A stretch of DNA of 64,000 bases from Metabacillus sp. B2-18 (GTDB lineage: Bacteria > Bacillota > Bacilli > Bacillales > Bacillaceae). How positions within the stretch are numbered: the first letter of the stretch is position 1; every line of letters starts with the position of its first letter. The stretch is from contig NZ_CP088245.1 in NCBI RefSeq assembly GCF_021117275.1, positions 843,501 through 907,500 of the forward strand, read 5' to 3'. The notes beneath the pieces are model-generated. The model was not told where the DNA came from, searched no databases, and saw nothing but the letters and a program-made list of their open reading frames with translations. A program made the position numbers and the translations under genes. Below are positions 27,059 through 37,985 of the stretch, piece after piece.

Positions 27059-28062
27059 ATGACTCAAAATGTTCGATTAACTGGACCTGAGATTACTGCA
27101 CTTTGGGGTCAATATATGAATGATAGTATGTCGGTTTGTGTTTTAACTTATTTTATTAAGACGGTAAAGGATGACGAAGTAAAATCAATCCTAGAATTTG
27201 CGTTGAACTTATCTAAAACACATGTTGAAAAAGTGAAGGAATTATTAAAAAAGGAAGAGTATCCTCCTCCAAAAGGGTTTACAGAAGAAGACATTAATCT
27301 TAATGCACCACCATTGTTTTCAGATAACTTCATGATGCAATATCTCTATGTGATGACCCTTCATGGTATGAATAGCTATTCACTAGCGGTTGGAACATCA
27401 GTGAGAGCCGACCAAAGAGAATATTTTATAAAATGTAATCAAGAGGCTACAACTTTATATGATAAAATGCTTGACTTAATGCTACATAAAGGTGTATTTA
27501 GTAGACCGCCATACATAAATGCTCCGCATGAAACGGATATTGTTGATAAGCAAGATTATTTGGGCGGCTGGTTTACAAAAAAGAGGCCTTTAAATGGAAT
27601 CGAAGTGGGAAACATCTATTACAATATGCAAAAAACGATTGCAAAAATTGATTTAGAAATTGGTTTTAGCCAAGTTTGTCACTCAAAAGAAGTAAGAGAA
27701 TATTTTCAAAGAGGGGCAAATATTTGCAAAAAGCATAATGATATTTTTACACAATTATTTTAACAGAAGATAATTTGCCATCACCAAGAAATTGGACATC
27801 TGAAGTATCTAATAGCACGGTCTCACCATTTTCAGACAAACTTATGCTGTTCCATATCGTGTCATTAGTTTCAGTAACAGTAGGCTATTATGGCACCGCC
27901 TTATCAACTTGTCAAAGAAAAGACGTTATTTTAAAATACATGAGATTACTTGCTGAAATAGGAATTTATGCTGAAGATGGGGCGAATATATTAATAAAAA
28001 ACGGCTGGTTTGAACAACCACCAACAGTAGATGACCGAGCTGCTTTAGCTAGGAAAAAATAA
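27059..28062 (+). pseudogene. DUF3231-type protein, frameshifted
   Basis: A protein of the DUF3231 type, made of two similar helical, ferritin-like halves (about 330 residues when whole). The frame from 27059 stops at a TAA at 27761-27763, while the rest (LTEDNLPSPRNW onward to 28062) continues in another frame. Adding one T to the run TTTT at about 27759 restores a single reading frame, so one base seems lost. This is either a real frameshift or a homopolymer sequencing error. The family is common in bacilli, and function is uncertain. RBS AAAGGAGG; a strong terminator follows. Confidence 0.8.
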
Positions 28063-28070
28063 ATAAAAAA

Positions 28071-28098
28071 AGCGAGCAGTAATGTGCTCGCTTTTTTT
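28071..28098 (+). terminator. Terminator of the DUF3231 gene
   Basis: Stem AGCGAGCA / TGCTCGCT followed by a run of seven T. Confidence 0.9.
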
Positions 28099-28341
28099 GC
28101 ATATGCATGGGTTTTTCTTATTTATTCTTAAATGAAGGAAGGTACATTCATTCTGTATGTTAGTTTTGAAACTTCTCTACTAATCGTGAATAGCCCTCTA
28201 TAAAACCTAATTAATAAGTTTATGATCATGCTAAGAATCGTCAAAGAAATCCCTCCGCACTGCAGTTTTGTGTTACTTATCTAACACTTATTTAGTATTT
28301 ATCTTTTTCAAGTGTTATATTCCATATCAAGAAAGTCTTGA

Positions 28342-28968
28342 TTAAAATTGAGTAGCAACAGATGCAGCTTTTTGAATACCAGCTTCAATAATTTCGTTCG
28401 TACGGTCAGGGAATTGGTTATGACCTTCAACTATTACGTCTGTTGTTTCTTTAATACCAAAGAAATCTAAAAGTGTTTTTACATAGTTAACCGACATTTC
28501 TTTTGATGCAGCAGGACCTTCAGAATAAACGCCACCACGTGCATTTAAAAGGACAACTTTTTTATCAGCTAATAATCCTACAGGACCTTCTGCTGTATAT
28601 TTGAATGTTGTTCCTGCTTGACATAGGTAATCCATGTACGTGTGAAGAACAGCAGGAACTGAGAAGTTCCAAAGTGGGAAGGCGAAAACAACTTTATCTG
28701 CTGCAAGGAATTGATCCAAATATTTTTGAACTGTATTTGCTGCATGTTCTTCTTCTGATGTTAATTCCATTCCTTTACCACGTTTGAACATTCCGTTAAT
28801 ACTGTCTACTCCATAGTAAGGTAAGTTTTCTTGGAAAAGATCAAGCTCTGTAATTGTATCTTCAGGATGAGATTCTTTATAGCTTTGTAAAAAAGCCTCA
28901 TATAATTGAACACTTACAGCCTGTTCAGTAGGGCGTGAATTTGCTTTAATAAATAATACGTTTGACAT
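28342..28968 (-). CDS. azoR: FMN-dependent NADH-azoreductase
   Basis: A 208-residue flavodoxin-fold enzyme of the AzoR family, which reduces azo dyes and quinones with NADH. Typical blocks are present: FIKANSRP near the N-terminus, FPLWNFSVPAVLHTYMDY in the middle (FMN phosphate and isoalloxazine contacts) and NARGGVYSEGP. AGGAGG precedes ATG 28968. Such genes are usually induced by quinones or electrophiles under MarR or YodB-type control; two palindromes lie upstream. Confidence 0.92.
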   Translation of the reverse strand: MSNVLFIKANSRPTEQAVSVQLYEAFLQSYKESHPEDTITELDLFQENLPYYGVDSINGMFKRGKGMELTSEEEHAANTVQKYLDQFLAADKVVFAFPLWNFSVPAVLHTYMDYLCQAGTTFKYTAEGPVGLLADKKVVLLNARGGVYSEGPAASKEMSVNYVKTLLDFFGIKETTDVIVEGHNQFPDRTNEIIEAGIQKAASVATQF

Positions 28969-29338
28969 AATAATTCCTCCTAATACATTTACGTAAAGAT
29001 GTTGCTATAGCAACTTTTTTGTGATAGATATCAACCATTTCTTAGGTATTTACTAATATAAGAATAGTTGTTGCGCATACTAAATAATATAGTTGATTCT
29101 AATCAATTAAGAAAGATGTGTCAAATAATAAGTTTTTTATAAAGATATCTTATTTGAGTTAAGTTAAGAAGCCTTGCAAGTTGTCGCTTCGACAGTAACT
29201 TTTTATATAGACCTAGTATATCTTTTTTAGCAATTAATTGTGGTCGGTCAAAAGGATGAGTTTTTCTAGCAAAAAAGACTTAAACTGTAGCAAAAAGAGG
29301 CCCTAAAACAACTTCGTTTCAGGGCTTTATATTTCAAA
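28969..29338. other. 370-base intergenic region with palindromes upstream of azoR
   Basis: No ORF is convincing here. It holds two perfect palindromes close upstream of azoR, TTTACGTAAA (28988-28997) and GTTGCTATAGCAAC (29001-29014), and a looser one, TTGATTCTAATCAA (29093-29106). The first two are well placed to be operators for a dimeric regulator. The metH terminator occupies the far end. Confidence 0.5.
29292..29325 (-). terminator. Terminator of the yitJ-metH operon
   Basis: On the minus strand GCCCT, one mismatch, AAAC, loop, GTTT, AGGGC, followed by CTCTTTTT; 14 bases beyond the metH stop. Confidence 0.75.
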
Positions 29339-32300
29339 TTACATAACATTAAAATATTTCGCTTCCGGATGAGACACGACAATTGCGGTAACAGAAGCCT
29401 CTGGTTCCATCATGAAGCCGTCTGTTAATTGAATTCCGATGTCTTCAGGTCGGAGCGCTTTGAATAGCTTTTCTTGGTCTTCAAGGTCTGGGCAAGCTGG
29501 ATATCCAAATGAAAAGCGTTGACCTTGATATTTAGCTGAAAAACGATGATCCATTGTAAAGTCAGGTGCATCAGGGAAGCCCCAACGGTCACGAATTAAT
29601 TGGTGAGTTCGTTCAGCTAATCCCTCTGCAAGCTCAAGAGCAAGGGCTTGAACTGCATGGCTCTTTAAATAGTCGCCTTGTTCTTTAAAGCCTTGTGCTA
29701 GTTCACGAATTTGACTGCCTGCTGTTACAGCAAACATGGCTACATAGTCAAACCCATTATCCTGCTTAGGACGCACATAGTCAGAAATACAACGATGTGG
29801 GAGCTTTTCCTGTCTTGGAAAATCATACGTTTGTAAAATAGAATCGGTATTGTCCGGATTCAAAATGTGTAGCTTGTTTCCTTCACTATAGGAAGGGAAG
29901 AACTGATACACAGCAGCTGGCTTAAACCATTTTTGCTTTGCACCATCCTTAAGGAGCTCCTGGATGAGCTCAACAAGCTCAAGTGCTTTTGGATCTTTTT
30001 TCTTCACTAATTCTTTAATTTTTCCTTTTAAACCAAGGTGATGACCAATTAGCATCTGCATATTCACATAAGGAATGATATGCGATAAGTCAATGTCTCT
30101 AATAATATGTCGTTTCGTATCATTAGGAGTGAAAATTGGCGCTTCACTTAGATTTCCGCGTTTGATTAATAAATCAGTCACAGCCTGAGACGGAGCAGCT
30201 TTCGTTTTTGTTTCTTCTGCAACTGCTGCTTCTTTTTGAGCAAATAATTCAGGTGAAGTTCGTAATTGATTTGCAAGTGATAATCCATCCATGGCGTCTT
30301 TTGCGTAAACAACAGGACCGTTGTATTCAGGAGCTATCTTCATTCTTGTAAACTTTCTAGAAAGAGCTGCTCCACCAACTAAAATCGGAAGGTCACAGTT
30401 TGCTTTATGCAGATCTTGTGCTGTAATGACCATTTGCTGAGCTGATTTAACAAGTAAACCAGATAAACCAATTAGATCCGGTTTTTCATCTTTCACAGCT
30501 TGAATAAGGGTTTGAGGTGTTACTTTAATTCCAAGATCGACTACTCTAAAACCGTTATTACTTAAAATAATATCCACAAGGTTTTTTCCGATATCATGAA
30601 CATCACCCTTAACAGTGGCAAGAAGGATTTTTCCTTTTCCGCTGTCATCACGTTTTTCCATGAACTGCTCTAGGTAGGAAACAGAGGCCTTCATCACTTC
30701 GGCGCTTTGTAATACCTCGGCAACAATTAGCTGATTATCGTTAAAAAGTACACCAACCTCGGCCATACCCGTCATTAAAGGTCCATTAATAATATCAAGA
30801 GGTTCTGGAAATTTCTTAAGAGCCAACTCTAAGTCAGGAATAAGTCCTTCTTTTGTTCCTTCTACTATATAGTTTGCTAGTCTTTCTTCTAATGAAAGAT
30901 TTTGGACAGGCTTTTTGTCTTCTTTTTTCTTTCCACGATAAAAGGCAGTGAATTTCGCAAGCGATTCATCCGTTGTTCTAAATAAAAGATCTTCCGCCAT
31001 TTGAATTTCCTCTTTAGGAATTGAAGCAAAACGTTCTAGCTTTTCTGTATTAACGATCGCATAATCTAGACCTGCTTGTGTACAGTGATAGAGGTAAACA
31101 GCGTTTAATACTTCACGACCAACAGGAGGAAGACCAAAGGAAACGTTACTTACTCCAAGAATCGTTAAACATTCAGGTAGTTTTTCTTTAATGAGCTGAA
31201 TGCCTCGCACTGTTTCACTGGCGGAACCAATGTACTGCTCATCACCAGTTCCAACAGGGAAGACGAGCGGGTCAAAAATTAAGTCACTTGCTTTTAGGCC
31301 ATGCTTTTTCACTAATAGATCATGAGAGCGAACAGCCACTTCTAGTTTTTTTTCAGCTGTTAATGCCATTCCAATTTCATCTATTGTTCCAACAACTAAT
31401 GAACCACCGTACTTCTTGATAAGAGGGACGATTGCATCAAAACGCTCTTCACCATCTTCAAGGTTAATCGAATTGATGATGGCTTTTCCTTGCGAATATT
31501 TTAACGCTCTTTCAATAACTTTTTCATCTGTTGAGTCGATAACAAGAGGAGCTTTAACCTTTTTTACAACCTCTTGGATGAATACCTCCATATCCTCAAG
31601 CTCGTCTCTGTCTGGATCAGCTAAGCAAATATCGATAACATGTGCACCGTTTTTAACTTGAGCTCTCGCAATTTCAGATGCTTCTTCAATCTTGCCTTCA
31701 GCAATAAGGCGTTTGAATTTTCTTGAACCAATAACGTTTGTCCGTTCACCAACAAATAGAGGACGCATTCCTTCTTCATAAATAAGGGCATCGATACCAG
31801 AAACGGTGTGACCGTTTGAGATTTCTTCCATTTTACGAGGAGAGATTGTTGAAACAGCTTCAGTAATAGCACGAATATGATCAGGTGTAGTCCCACAGCA
31901 TCCACCAACAACGTTAAGCCAGCCTTGCTCTGCAAAGGCAACCAATTTCTTTGCTAATGATTCTGGTGATTCATGATAATTTCCTTCTTCATCAGGTAAT
32001 CCTGCGTTTGGATAACAGCTAACTGCAGTGTTTGCTAAGCCTGATAATGTACGGATATGGTCTGTCATGAATTCTGGGCCTGTGGCACAGTTTAAACCAA
32101 CCGAAATTGGTTTCATATGCTCAAGTGAAACATAAAAAGCCTCAATATCCTGACCTGCTAAGGTTGTACCCATAGGTTCAATTGTTCCTGAGACCATAAG
32201 AGGTACTTCTTTACCAGTGTTTTCAAACGCTTGCTGAATGCCAAGGAACCCAGCTTTTACGTTTAGCATATCTTGACTTGTTTCTAGAAGAAGCAAATCA

Positions 32301-32761
32301 GCTCCTCCTAGAATTAACCCTCTTGCTTGTTCTTCATAATTTTCAACTAATGTGTCAAACGTTGTTCCACCAGTAACAGATAGAGTTTTTGTTGTAGGTC
32401 CCATTGCTCCTGCAACATATCGTGGTTTTTCATCTGTTGAAAATTTCTCAGTGGCACGTTTTGCAATTTTTGCAGATTCAATGTTAACTTCTAATGCTAG
32501 ATGACCAAGGTCATATTCGTCTAGAACAAGGCTTGTAGCACCAAACGTATTTGTTGAGATAATGTCCGAACCTGCTTCTAGATAAGCTTCATGAATGTCT
32601 TGAATTGTTTTAGGTGAAGTGAGTGTTAAGTATTCATTACATCCATCATATTCTTCGCCACCAAAGTCTTCAGCTGTTAGGTTTGCAGCTTGAATCATTG
32701 TACCCATAGCGCCATCGAGTACAAGTATTCGTTTTTTTAGTTCTTTTTTTATGCTAGACAT
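29339..32761 (-). CDS. metH: Cobalamin-dependent methionine synthase
   Basis: A 1140-residue MetH moving a methyl group from methyl-tetrahydrofolate to homocysteine through cobalamin. Domains in order: homocysteine-binding (about 1-325, zinc Cys in GLNCATG and GGCCGT), pterin-binding (about 340-620), cobalamin cap and binding (about 640-880, with DVHDIG for the axial His), and AdoMet reactivation (about 890-1140, with GYPACPD). All modules are present. ATG 32761 follows AAAGGA; the reading from 32800 lacks support. It overlaps the yitJ stop by eight bases, so both are under the upstream SAM riboswitch. B. subtilis 168 lacks MetH. Confidence 0.96.
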   Translation of the reverse strand: MSSIKKELKKRILVLDGAMGTMIQAANLTAEDFGGEEYDGCNEYLTLTSPKTIQDIHEAYLEAGSDIISTNTFGATSLVLDEYDLGHLALEVNIESAKIAKRATEKFSTDEKPRYVAGAMGPTTKTLSVTGGTTFDTLVENYEEQARGLILGGADLLLLETSQDMLNVKAGFLGIQQAFENTGKEVPLMVSGTIEPMGTTLAGQDIEAFYVSLEHMKPISVGLNCATGPEFMTDHIRTLSGLANTAVSCYPNAGLPDEEGNYHESPESLAKKLVAFAEQGWLNVVGGCCGTTPDHIRAITEAVSTISPRKMEEISNGHTVSGIDALIYEEGMRPLFVGERTNVIGSRKFKRLIAEGKIEEASEIARAQVKNGAHVIDICLADPDRDELEDMEVFIQEVVKKVKAPLVIDSTDEKVIERALKYSQGKAIINSINLEDGEERFDAIVPLIKKYGGSLVVGTIDEIGMALTAEKKLEVAVRSHDLLVKKHGLKASDLIFDPLVFPVGTGDEQYIGSASETVRGIQLIKEKLPECLTILGVSNVSFGLPPVGREVLNAVYLYHCTQAGLDYAIVNTEKLERFASIPKEEIQMAEDLLFRTTDESLAKFTAFYRGKKKEDKKPVQNLSLEERLANYIVEGTKEGLIPDLELALKKFPEPLDIINGPLMTGMAEVGVLFNDNQLIVAEVLQSAEVMKASVSYLEQFMEKRDDSGKGKILLATVKGDVHDIGKNLVDIILSNNGFRVVDLGIKVTPQTLIQAVKDEKPDLIGLSGLLVKSAQQMVITAQDLHKANCDLPILVGGAALSRKFTRMKIAPEYNGPVVYAKDAMDGLSLANQLRTSPELFAQKEAAVAEETKTKAAPSQAVTDLLIKRGNLSEAPIFTPNDTKRHIIRDIDLSHIIPYVNMQMLIGHHLGLKGKIKELVKKKDPKALELVELIQELLKDGAKQKWFKPAAVYQFFPSYSEGNKLHILNPDNTDSILQTYDFPRQEKLPHRCISDYVRPKQDNGFDYVAMFAVTAGSQIRELAQGFKEQGDYLKSHAVQALALELAEGLAERTHQLIRDRWGFPDAPDFTMDHRFSAKYQGQRFSFGYPACPDLEDQEKLFKALRPEDIGIQLTDGFMMEPEASVTAIVVSHPEAKYFNVM

Positions 32762-34607
32762 GGGTAATCTTCCTTTCAGCTCGCTGTTTTTCCTTTTCAT
32801 GGATGTAATTTGTTAACTCCACTGTCAGGTCATATTGTAAAAATGGGGTAATTAAGTAAATTCCATTAAATAAGTCAAATGCTGTATCAATTAAATCCTT
32901 CGCAATGGCCAGGCCTTCTTGACGAGCTTTTTCTTTGTCATTTCCAGCAGCCGCCATTTTTTCACGAATAGAATCAGAAAGCTTAATGCCTGGAATTTCA
33001 TTGTGAATGAACTCTGCATTACGGCTAGATGTTAATGGCATAATGCCGATATAAATTGGAGCTTGTAAATTTCTTGTTTCATTATACACATCGATAATTT
33101 GTTGACTTGAGTATAATGGCTGTGAAATAAAGTAATCCGCACCATGAGCAATTTTCTTTTCAAGTCTTAAAACAGCCTTATCAAGATGGCGTACGTTAGG
33201 GTTAAAAGCAGCTGCTACAGAGAAATTCGTTTTCTGACCAAGTGGTTTCCCTGAATAAGAAACACCTTCGTTGAATTGTTTAATTAAGCTGATTAAATCA
33301 AATGACGAAACATCATAAACAGATGTAGCTCCAGGGAAATCGCCAATTTTAGATGGATCCCCGGTGATAGCTAAAACGTCACTCATCCCAAGTGAATGTA
33401 ACCCCATTAAATGAGATTGTAAGCCAATTAAATTGCGGTCACGACAAGTAATATGAATTAATGTTCTTGCACCTGTTTTTTCCTTTGCTAAAATTCCTGC
33501 TGCTAGATTACTAATACGAGGTGATGCTAATGAATTATCGGCTAGTGTTAATGCATCAATTCCTGCATCATGCAGTGCTTGTGCTCCTTCTAAAAACTTC
33601 TCCATTCCAAGCTTTTTCGGAGGATCTAGCTCAACAATAACCGAGCGCTTTTCTCTCACAATTTCCTCAAGTGGTGGAAGGGAGTTTACCTGTTGATCTT
33701 GAACTTCAATCGTCGATTTTTTTGCGACTTTTACTTGCTTTGTTTGTACAGGCGCTAAATTAGCTACAGCCCCTGCCATTGCTTTAATATGGTTTGGTGT
33801 TGTCCCACAGCATCCGCCTATTAATCTTACACCTTGTTCTCTAAATTTTAGGGCGCTTTCCTTAAAGTAAGTTTCATCAGATTCATAGACAAGACGTCCC
33901 TCATTTAATGCAGGTAAGCTACTATTAGGGAAAACAGAAAGAAAAGCCTTCTCAGGAATAGGCACCTCTTCTAGAGATTGAATCATATGATGTGGACCTA
34001 GGCGGCAGTTTAAGCCAATTACGTTTGCTCCAAGTTCTTCTAAGATAGAAAATCCGTCTGTTAATGAAGTACCGTCCTGTAATACACCAGCTTCATGCAG
34101 TGATACATTTGCAATGATCGGTTTATTTGTTTCTTTTCGAGCAATTGAAAGGACAGTTTTCATTTCTTCTAAGTCATAGAATGTTTCAAGAAGTAGACCG
34201 TCCACATTTTCATTTAGCAAAAGATAGAGTTGCTCTCTAAAATTTCGTTTAATTTCTTCGATACTATGGGCACTCTTTTTAAAGGTACGGATGCCGCCGA
34301 TTGTTCCAAAAACATAGGTTGACTCTTTTGCAGCTTTTTTTGCAATTTCGATAGCTTTTTTATTGATTTGTCTAATGTCGTCCTCTAACCCGTAACGAGA
34401 CAATTTGATATCGTTTGCCCCATATGTATTCGTTTGGATGAGGTTAGCGCCTGCTTCAATATAGGCTTGGTGTACTGCAAGCACATCATCAGGCTTAGAT
34501 AGGTTTAATTCTTCAAAGCAGCGATCTACTCCGTGAGAGTAAAGCATTGTTCCCATTGCGCCGTCAGCAATTAAAATTTTACTTTTTAAGTCTTCTAAAA
34601 AATTCAT
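32754..34607 (-). CDS. yitJ: YitJ, homocysteine S-methyltransferase / methylenetetrahydrofolate reductase fusion
   Basis: A 617-residue two-domain protein. The N-terminal homocysteine methyltransferase domain (about 1-290) has [16 protein letters not shown] and the zinc pair [10 protein letters not shown]; the C-terminal MetF-like reductase (about 315-610) has an ELDPPKK start and FISQPLYS. It supplies methyl-THF to MetH, encoded just downstream. ATG 34607 is chosen; a TTG three bases upstream is possible. Preceded by a SAM-I riboswitch, like B. subtilis yitJ. Confidence 0.95.
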   Translation of the reverse strand: MNFLEDLKSKILIADGAMGTMLYSHGVDRCFEELNLSKPDDVLAVHQAYIEAGANLIQTNTYGANDIKLSRYGLEDDIRQINKKAIEIAKKAAKESTYVFGTIGGIRTFKKSAHSIEEIKRNFREQLYLLLNENVDGLLLETFYDLEEMKTVLSIARKETNKPIIANVSLHEAGVLQDGTSLTDGFSILEELGANVIGLNCRLGPHHMIQSLEEVPIPEKAFLSVFPNSSLPALNEGRLVYESDETYFKESALKFREQGVRLIGGCCGTTPNHIKAMAGAVANLAPVQTKQVKVAKKSTIEVQDQQVNSLPPLEEIVREKRSVIVELDPPKKLGMEKFLEGAQALHDAGIDALTLADNSLASPRISNLAAGILAKEKTGARTLIHITCRDRNLIGLQSHLMGLHSLGMSDVLAITGDPSKIGDFPGATSVYDVSSFDLISLIKQFNEGVSYSGKPLGQKTNFSVAAAFNPNVRHLDKAVLRLEKKIAHGADYFISQPLYSSQQIIDVYNETRNLQAPIYIGIMPLTSSRNAEFIHNEIPGIKLSDSIREKMAAAGNDKEKARQEGLAIAKDLIDTAFDLFNGIYLITPFLQYDLTVELTNYIHEKEKQRAERKITHV

Positions 34608-34655
34608 CAATAAGAGCCCCCGATCTATTTGAGTTTTGATTATATTTATACTAAT

Positions 34656-34682
34656 AAAAAAAGCCTTCTTGTTGAGAAGGCT
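34656..34682 (-). terminator. Riboswitch-controlled terminator before yitJ
   Basis: On the minus strand AGCCTTCT, loop, AGAAGGCT, seven T. It follows the SAM aptamer by about 18 bases and is the expected expression platform (off when SAM is bound). Confidence 0.9.
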
Positions 34683-34700
34683 GTATAATTATAAGCTTCC

Positions 34701-35074
34701 CTTATCTTCCAAGCATGTTGAATATGCTTGCTGGAATTAGCACCTTGGCACTCGCATAAGTCTTGGTGGGTGGTTTGAAATTGATTGACGGGTTTAGCTA
34801 GAGACGCTCTAAGATTAGAGATTCTACCTTTGTGTTGGGTGTTTTCTTTTAGCACGGCAAGCTTTCGCTTGTAGCGGCTTGCTTGGCAAGCCTTGGAAAA
34901 ATAAATAAAAATGCTTCGAACAAACAAAAGCGCTTTGTTCGAGTCATTTTTATTTATTTTTCTGTGCTAAAAGAAAATGACTCAATAGTAGTCAATCAAG
35001 TAAACCAGACTTCACTCGTTATGGACCGGTTGCTGAAGCTTCATCGGGCCAGTCCCTCAGCTTCTCTTGATAAG
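34701..35074 (-). promoter_or_regulatory. SAM-I (S-box) riboswitch with a very large P3 insertion
   Basis: Read on the minus strand. The 5' half (35074-35021) has CTTATC (P1), GAGAAGCTGAGGGACTGG, CCCGATGAAGC and CAGCAACCGG. The 3' half (34748-34701) has CCAAGGTGCTAATTCCAGC, the P4 hairpin CAAGCAT/ATGCTTG, then GGAAGATAAG closing P1. All core S-box blocks are present. Between the halves, where P3 is normally a short hairpin, lie about 275 bases. These fold into nested inverted repeats: 34772-34789 with 34991-35006, 34842-34855 with 34964-34977, and 34896-34913 with 34945-34962. It should control yitJ-metH in response to SAM if the aptamer still folds. Confidence 0.88.
34842..34977. repeat. Nested inverted-repeat element inside the SAM riboswitch P3
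   Basis: Outer arms of 14 bases, TTTTCTTTTAGCAC (34842-34855) and GTGCTAAAAGAAAA (34964-34977), enclose inner arms of 18 bases, GAAAAATAAATAAAAATG (34896-34913) and its complement (34945-34962). Within these a third pair TCGAACAAA / TTTGTTCGA lies at 34916-34924 and 34934-34942. A small hairpin GGCTTGC/GCAAGCC (34876-34892) sits on one side only. No ORF of note. Looks like a palindromic insert or a grown P3 arm. Confidence 0.8.
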
Positions 35075-35282
35075 ATATGAAATTTTCTTAATAACTTTAA
35101 CGTATTAAAAGGATTACAACTAATTTATCTAATATTGCGAAAAATATCAATAGTAAAATGATGATTTGTCTAAATTAAATAGTCTGTTATGCTTTTTTTA
35201 GATGGAAGTTTTGGTGAGTGTTTCCAAACGATGACAGTTAGAGCATATGATGAGATCGTGAGAATATGCGCATGATATAAGA

Positions 35283-35313
35283 AAAGTCAGGCTTTTGAAG
35301 GATGCCTGACTTT
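35283..35313 (-). terminator. Terminator of yitK
   Basis: Stem AAAGTCAGGC / GCCTGACTTT, perfect over ten bases, with T on the minus side; 20 bases after the yitK stop. Confidence 0.85.
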
Positions 35314-35332
35314 GTATGTATGATGTAGTTAG

Positions 35333-35824
35333 TTAGCGGTAGTTGATGAACTGAACATCAATTGGTAAATCAGCACCTTTGATGGCTGAGATAATTTGCT
35401 GAAGATAATCACGGTTTTTTCCGGTTACACGGATTTGGTCGTCTTGAATTTGAGATTTTACTTTTAGACCAGTGTTTTTAATAATGGTGTTAATTTTCTT
35501 TGCATTATCTTTATCAATTCCTGAAACCAACTCAGCTTTTTGACGAACAGTACCACCAGAAGCATTTTCAATTTTTTTATAAGAAATGTTTTTTATCGGT
35601 ACATCTCTTTTTATTAGCTTTGAAAGAAGAACATCTTTTAATTGCTCTAGTTTATACTCATCGTCTGAAACTAAAACAAGTTCTTCTTTTTCTAATGTAA
35701 GATTACTTTTACTACCTTTAAAGTCATATCTTGTTGCAATTTCTTTCATTGCGATATTGATTGCATTTGTAACCTCTGGAAACTCAACTTTTGATACAAT
35801 ATCAAATGAACTATCTTTCGCCAT
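35333..35824 (-). CDS. yitK: YitK, YajQ-family nucleotide-binding protein
   Basis: A 163-residue YajQ/UPF0234 protein, starting [18 protein letters not shown] and containing the typical block [10 protein letters not shown] near residues 30-40. Family members bind RNA, GTP or, in some species, cyclic di-GMP. GGAGG lies six bases before ATG 35824; the upstream extension to 35884 has no RBS. Divergent from yitL. Confidence 0.94.
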   Translation of the reverse strand: MAKDSSFDIVSKVEFPEVTNAINIAMKEIATRYDFKGSKSNLTLEKEELVLVSDDEYKLEQLKDVLLSKLIKRDVPIKNISYKKIENASGGTVRQKAELVSGIDKDNAKKINTIIKNTGLKVKSQIQDDQIRVTGKNRDYLQQIISAIKGADLPIDVQFINYR

Positions 35825-36005
35825 AATTATCCTCCATTGCGTATATAATATAGGTTGATTATAGTAAAATAAAACAATGATCACAACTTTTACCTAAAAA
35901 GTGTGAAGCAATTGTCGAGAAGACTCTTCGGGACTACCCGCGGATCTACTTACAATATAAACGGAAATGTATAAAACATATGATGAAAGGCAGGACATAT
36001 TATTT

Positions 36006-36869
36006 ATGATCCCAGGAACTTTTGCAACATTAACAATAGATGAGCAGGTGGATTACGGATATTTTTTAACAGATGGGAAGGACCGTGTTCTTTTACATAA
36101 TAATGAAGTGATCGGAGAAGTTGAAGAAGGAGAAAAAGTGGAGGTTTTCTTTGGTGTTGACGCACAAGATCGCCTTTATGCAACAATGAAAAAGCCGTTC
36201 ATTACCCAAGATACTTATGGCTGGGTTGAAGTGGTGGACATCGTTGAGGATATGGGAGCTTTTGTGGATATTGGTTTAAGTAAGGACGGATTAGTAGCTA
36301 AAGATCATCTTCCATATTTACGTGAAGTGTGGCCAAATGTAGGGGACAAGCTTTATTGTACGTTAAAGGTTTCGAAAAACGGCCGATTTTTTGTTCGACT
36401 AGCAACAGAAGAAATTGTAGAGCCGTTTTTTAAGAATGCTGATCGAGCTTTATTTAATAAGGAAATAACAGGAACTGTTTACCGAATGATCGTTGCGGGA
36501 TCGTTCATTCTTACAGAAGAAGGATACAAAGGGTTTATTCATTCCTCACAACGTGAAGTTGAACCAAGATTAGGTGAGACTGTTACCGGCAGGGTCATTG
36601 ATGTAAAAGAAGATGGAACAATAAATGTTTCGTTATTACCACGAAAGCATGAAGCACAAGGCAGTGATGCGGAAAGAATCTATGCCTATATGCAGGATAG
36701 AAACGGTGCTATGCCATTTACAGATAAAAGTGATCCTGATGATATAAAAGAACGCTTTAATCTTAGTAAGGGGGCATTTAAACGAGCTTTAGGGTTATTA
36801 ATGAAAAACAATCGAGTTTATCAAAAGGATGGCTGGACTTACTTTAAAGAAGAAGAAAATAATAAATAA
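36006..36869 (+). CDS. yitL: YitL, CvfB-like S1-domain RNA-binding protein
   Basis: A protein of 287 residues from ATG 36006 (300 if from 35967). It has consecutive OB-fold/S1 regions (about 3-60, 60-130, 135-210) and a C-terminal winged helix (about 225-285), the CvfB arrangement. Staphylococcal CvfB affects virulence gene expression through RNA. The shorter start is favoured because the first OB fold begins there and AGGA lies ten bases upstream. Position next to yitK matches B. subtilis. Confidence 0.88.
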   Translation: MIPGTFATLTIDEQVDYGYFLTDGKDRVLLHNNEVIGEVEEGEKVEVFFGVDAQDRLYATMKKPFITQDTYGWVEVVDIVEDMGAFVDIGLSKDGLVAKDHLPYLREVWPNVGDKLYCTLKVSKNGRFFVRLATEEIVEPFFKNADRALFNKEITGTVYRMIVAGSFILTEEGYKGFIHSSQREVEPRLGETVTGRVIDVKEDGTINVSLLPRKHEAQGSDAERIYAYMQDRNGAMPFTDKSDPDDIKERFNLSKGAFKRALGLLMKNNRVYQKDGWTYFKEEENNK

Positions 36870-36877
36870 TCGAGTTA

Positions 36878-36921
36878 AAAAAGCTTTCAATCTTAAATCA
36901 ATATGAGTGAAAGCTTTTTTT
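36878..36921 (+). terminator. Terminator of yitL
   Basis: Stem AAAGCTTTCA / TGAAAGCTTT with flanking A and T runs. Confidence 0.8.
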
Positions 36922-37007
36922 ATAGAAAAATACCTAAATAGAGTGGAAAAATGACAGAATTTGTCGATATAAGAAATGATATAAAATTGATAAAGTGAGG
37001 TTTTAAC

Positions 37008-37976
37008 ATGTTCATCAAGAATGTAACAGCCTTGTTTGCTTTCGTTTTTGTGATCATCATCGCTGGTTGTTCGCAGCAAGAGACCGTGAGCTCAGTTGAT
37101 GACAAGGTGAAAATTGGTATTATGTTGTCTGACGTCGGACTAGGTGATCAATCTTTTAGTGACTCGGCATTTAATGGATTAACAAAAGCAAGAGACGAGC
37201 TTGGAATTTTATTTGATTATAGAGAACTTAAGGAATCAGAAACGTATGAAAAAGGTTTAACAGAGTTAGTTGAAGAAGATCATGATATTGTTGTTGGGTT
37301 AGGTTTTATGGTGCAAACCGACCTTGAGAAAGTGGCTAAAAAATATCCTGATCAACACTTTATTTTAATTGATGCAGTTTCTGAACTTGAAAATGTAACA
37401 TCTATTACATTTAAAGAAGATGAAGGTAGCTTTTTAACAGGTGTAGTGGCAGCATTAGCGACAAAAACAAATAAATTAGGTTTTATTGGTGGAGACGATG
37501 TTCCACTAATTAATAAGTTTGAAGATGGCTTTATTGAAGGAGCAAAATCTGTAAATCCTTCTATCACAGTGGAGGTTAAATATGCGGGAGACTTCGGAAA
37601 CGACCAGCTTGGAGCGCAGCTTGCACGTGAAATGATTCAAAAAGATGTGGATGTATTATATGCGGCAGCTGGTTTTACTGGTGTTGGTATGTTAAAGGAG
37701 GCCCAAGCAAACAAAGTATTGGCCATCGGTGTTGATACTGATCAATATTTTTATGCTGAGAAAGCTGTTGTTACATCAATGCTGAAAAAGGTTGATACAG
37801 CTATGTATCAGTTAGCAGAGCAGTTAATAAAAGATGGAAAAATTTCTGAAGGTCACATTGAATTAGGAATTAAAGATAAAGGAATCGACTTGGCTCCACT
37901 TAGAGTCGTACCATTCAGTAAAGAACAACAACAAACGATTGATGAGTGGAAAGAAAAGCTCACAAGTGGCAGCTAG
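37008..37976 (+). CDS. BMP-family substrate-binding lipoprotein
   Basis: A 322-residue exported lipoprotein with lipobox IIAGC (Cys21) and a periplasmic-binding fold of the Bmp/Med/PnrA type: KIGIMLSDVGLGDQSFSDSAFNG, then GFIGGDDVPLINKFEDGFIEG and VDVLYAAAGFTGVG. Related proteins bind nucleosides. No ABC transporter genes follow; instead a chemoreceptor gene starts nine bases downstream, suggesting the lipoprotein presents a ligand to it. The pair interrupts the yitL-yitS order known from B. subtilis. Start is supported by GTGAGG upstream. Confidence 0.88.
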   Translation: MFIKNVTALFAFVFVIIIAGCSQQETVSSVDDKVKIGIMLSDVGLGDQSFSDSAFNGLTKARDELGILFDYRELKESETYEKGLTELVEEDHDIVVGLGFMVQTDLEKVAKKYPDQHFILIDAVSELENVTSITFKEDEGSFLTGVVAALATKTNKLGFIGGDDVPLINKFEDGFIEGAKSVNPSITVEVKYAGDFGNDQLGAQLAREMIQKDVDVLYAAAGFTGVGMLKEAQANKVLAIGVDTDQYFYAEKAVVTSMLKKVDTAMYQLAEQLIKDGKISEGHIELGIKDKGIDLAPLRVVPFSKEQQQTIDEWKEKLTSGS

Positions 37977-37985
37977 GAGGATAAC

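Noticed and set aside
34646..35080. Short ORFs in the yitJ leader on both strands
   Set aside because: They fall in the riboswitch and its inverted repeats, with low-complexity protein and no RBS.
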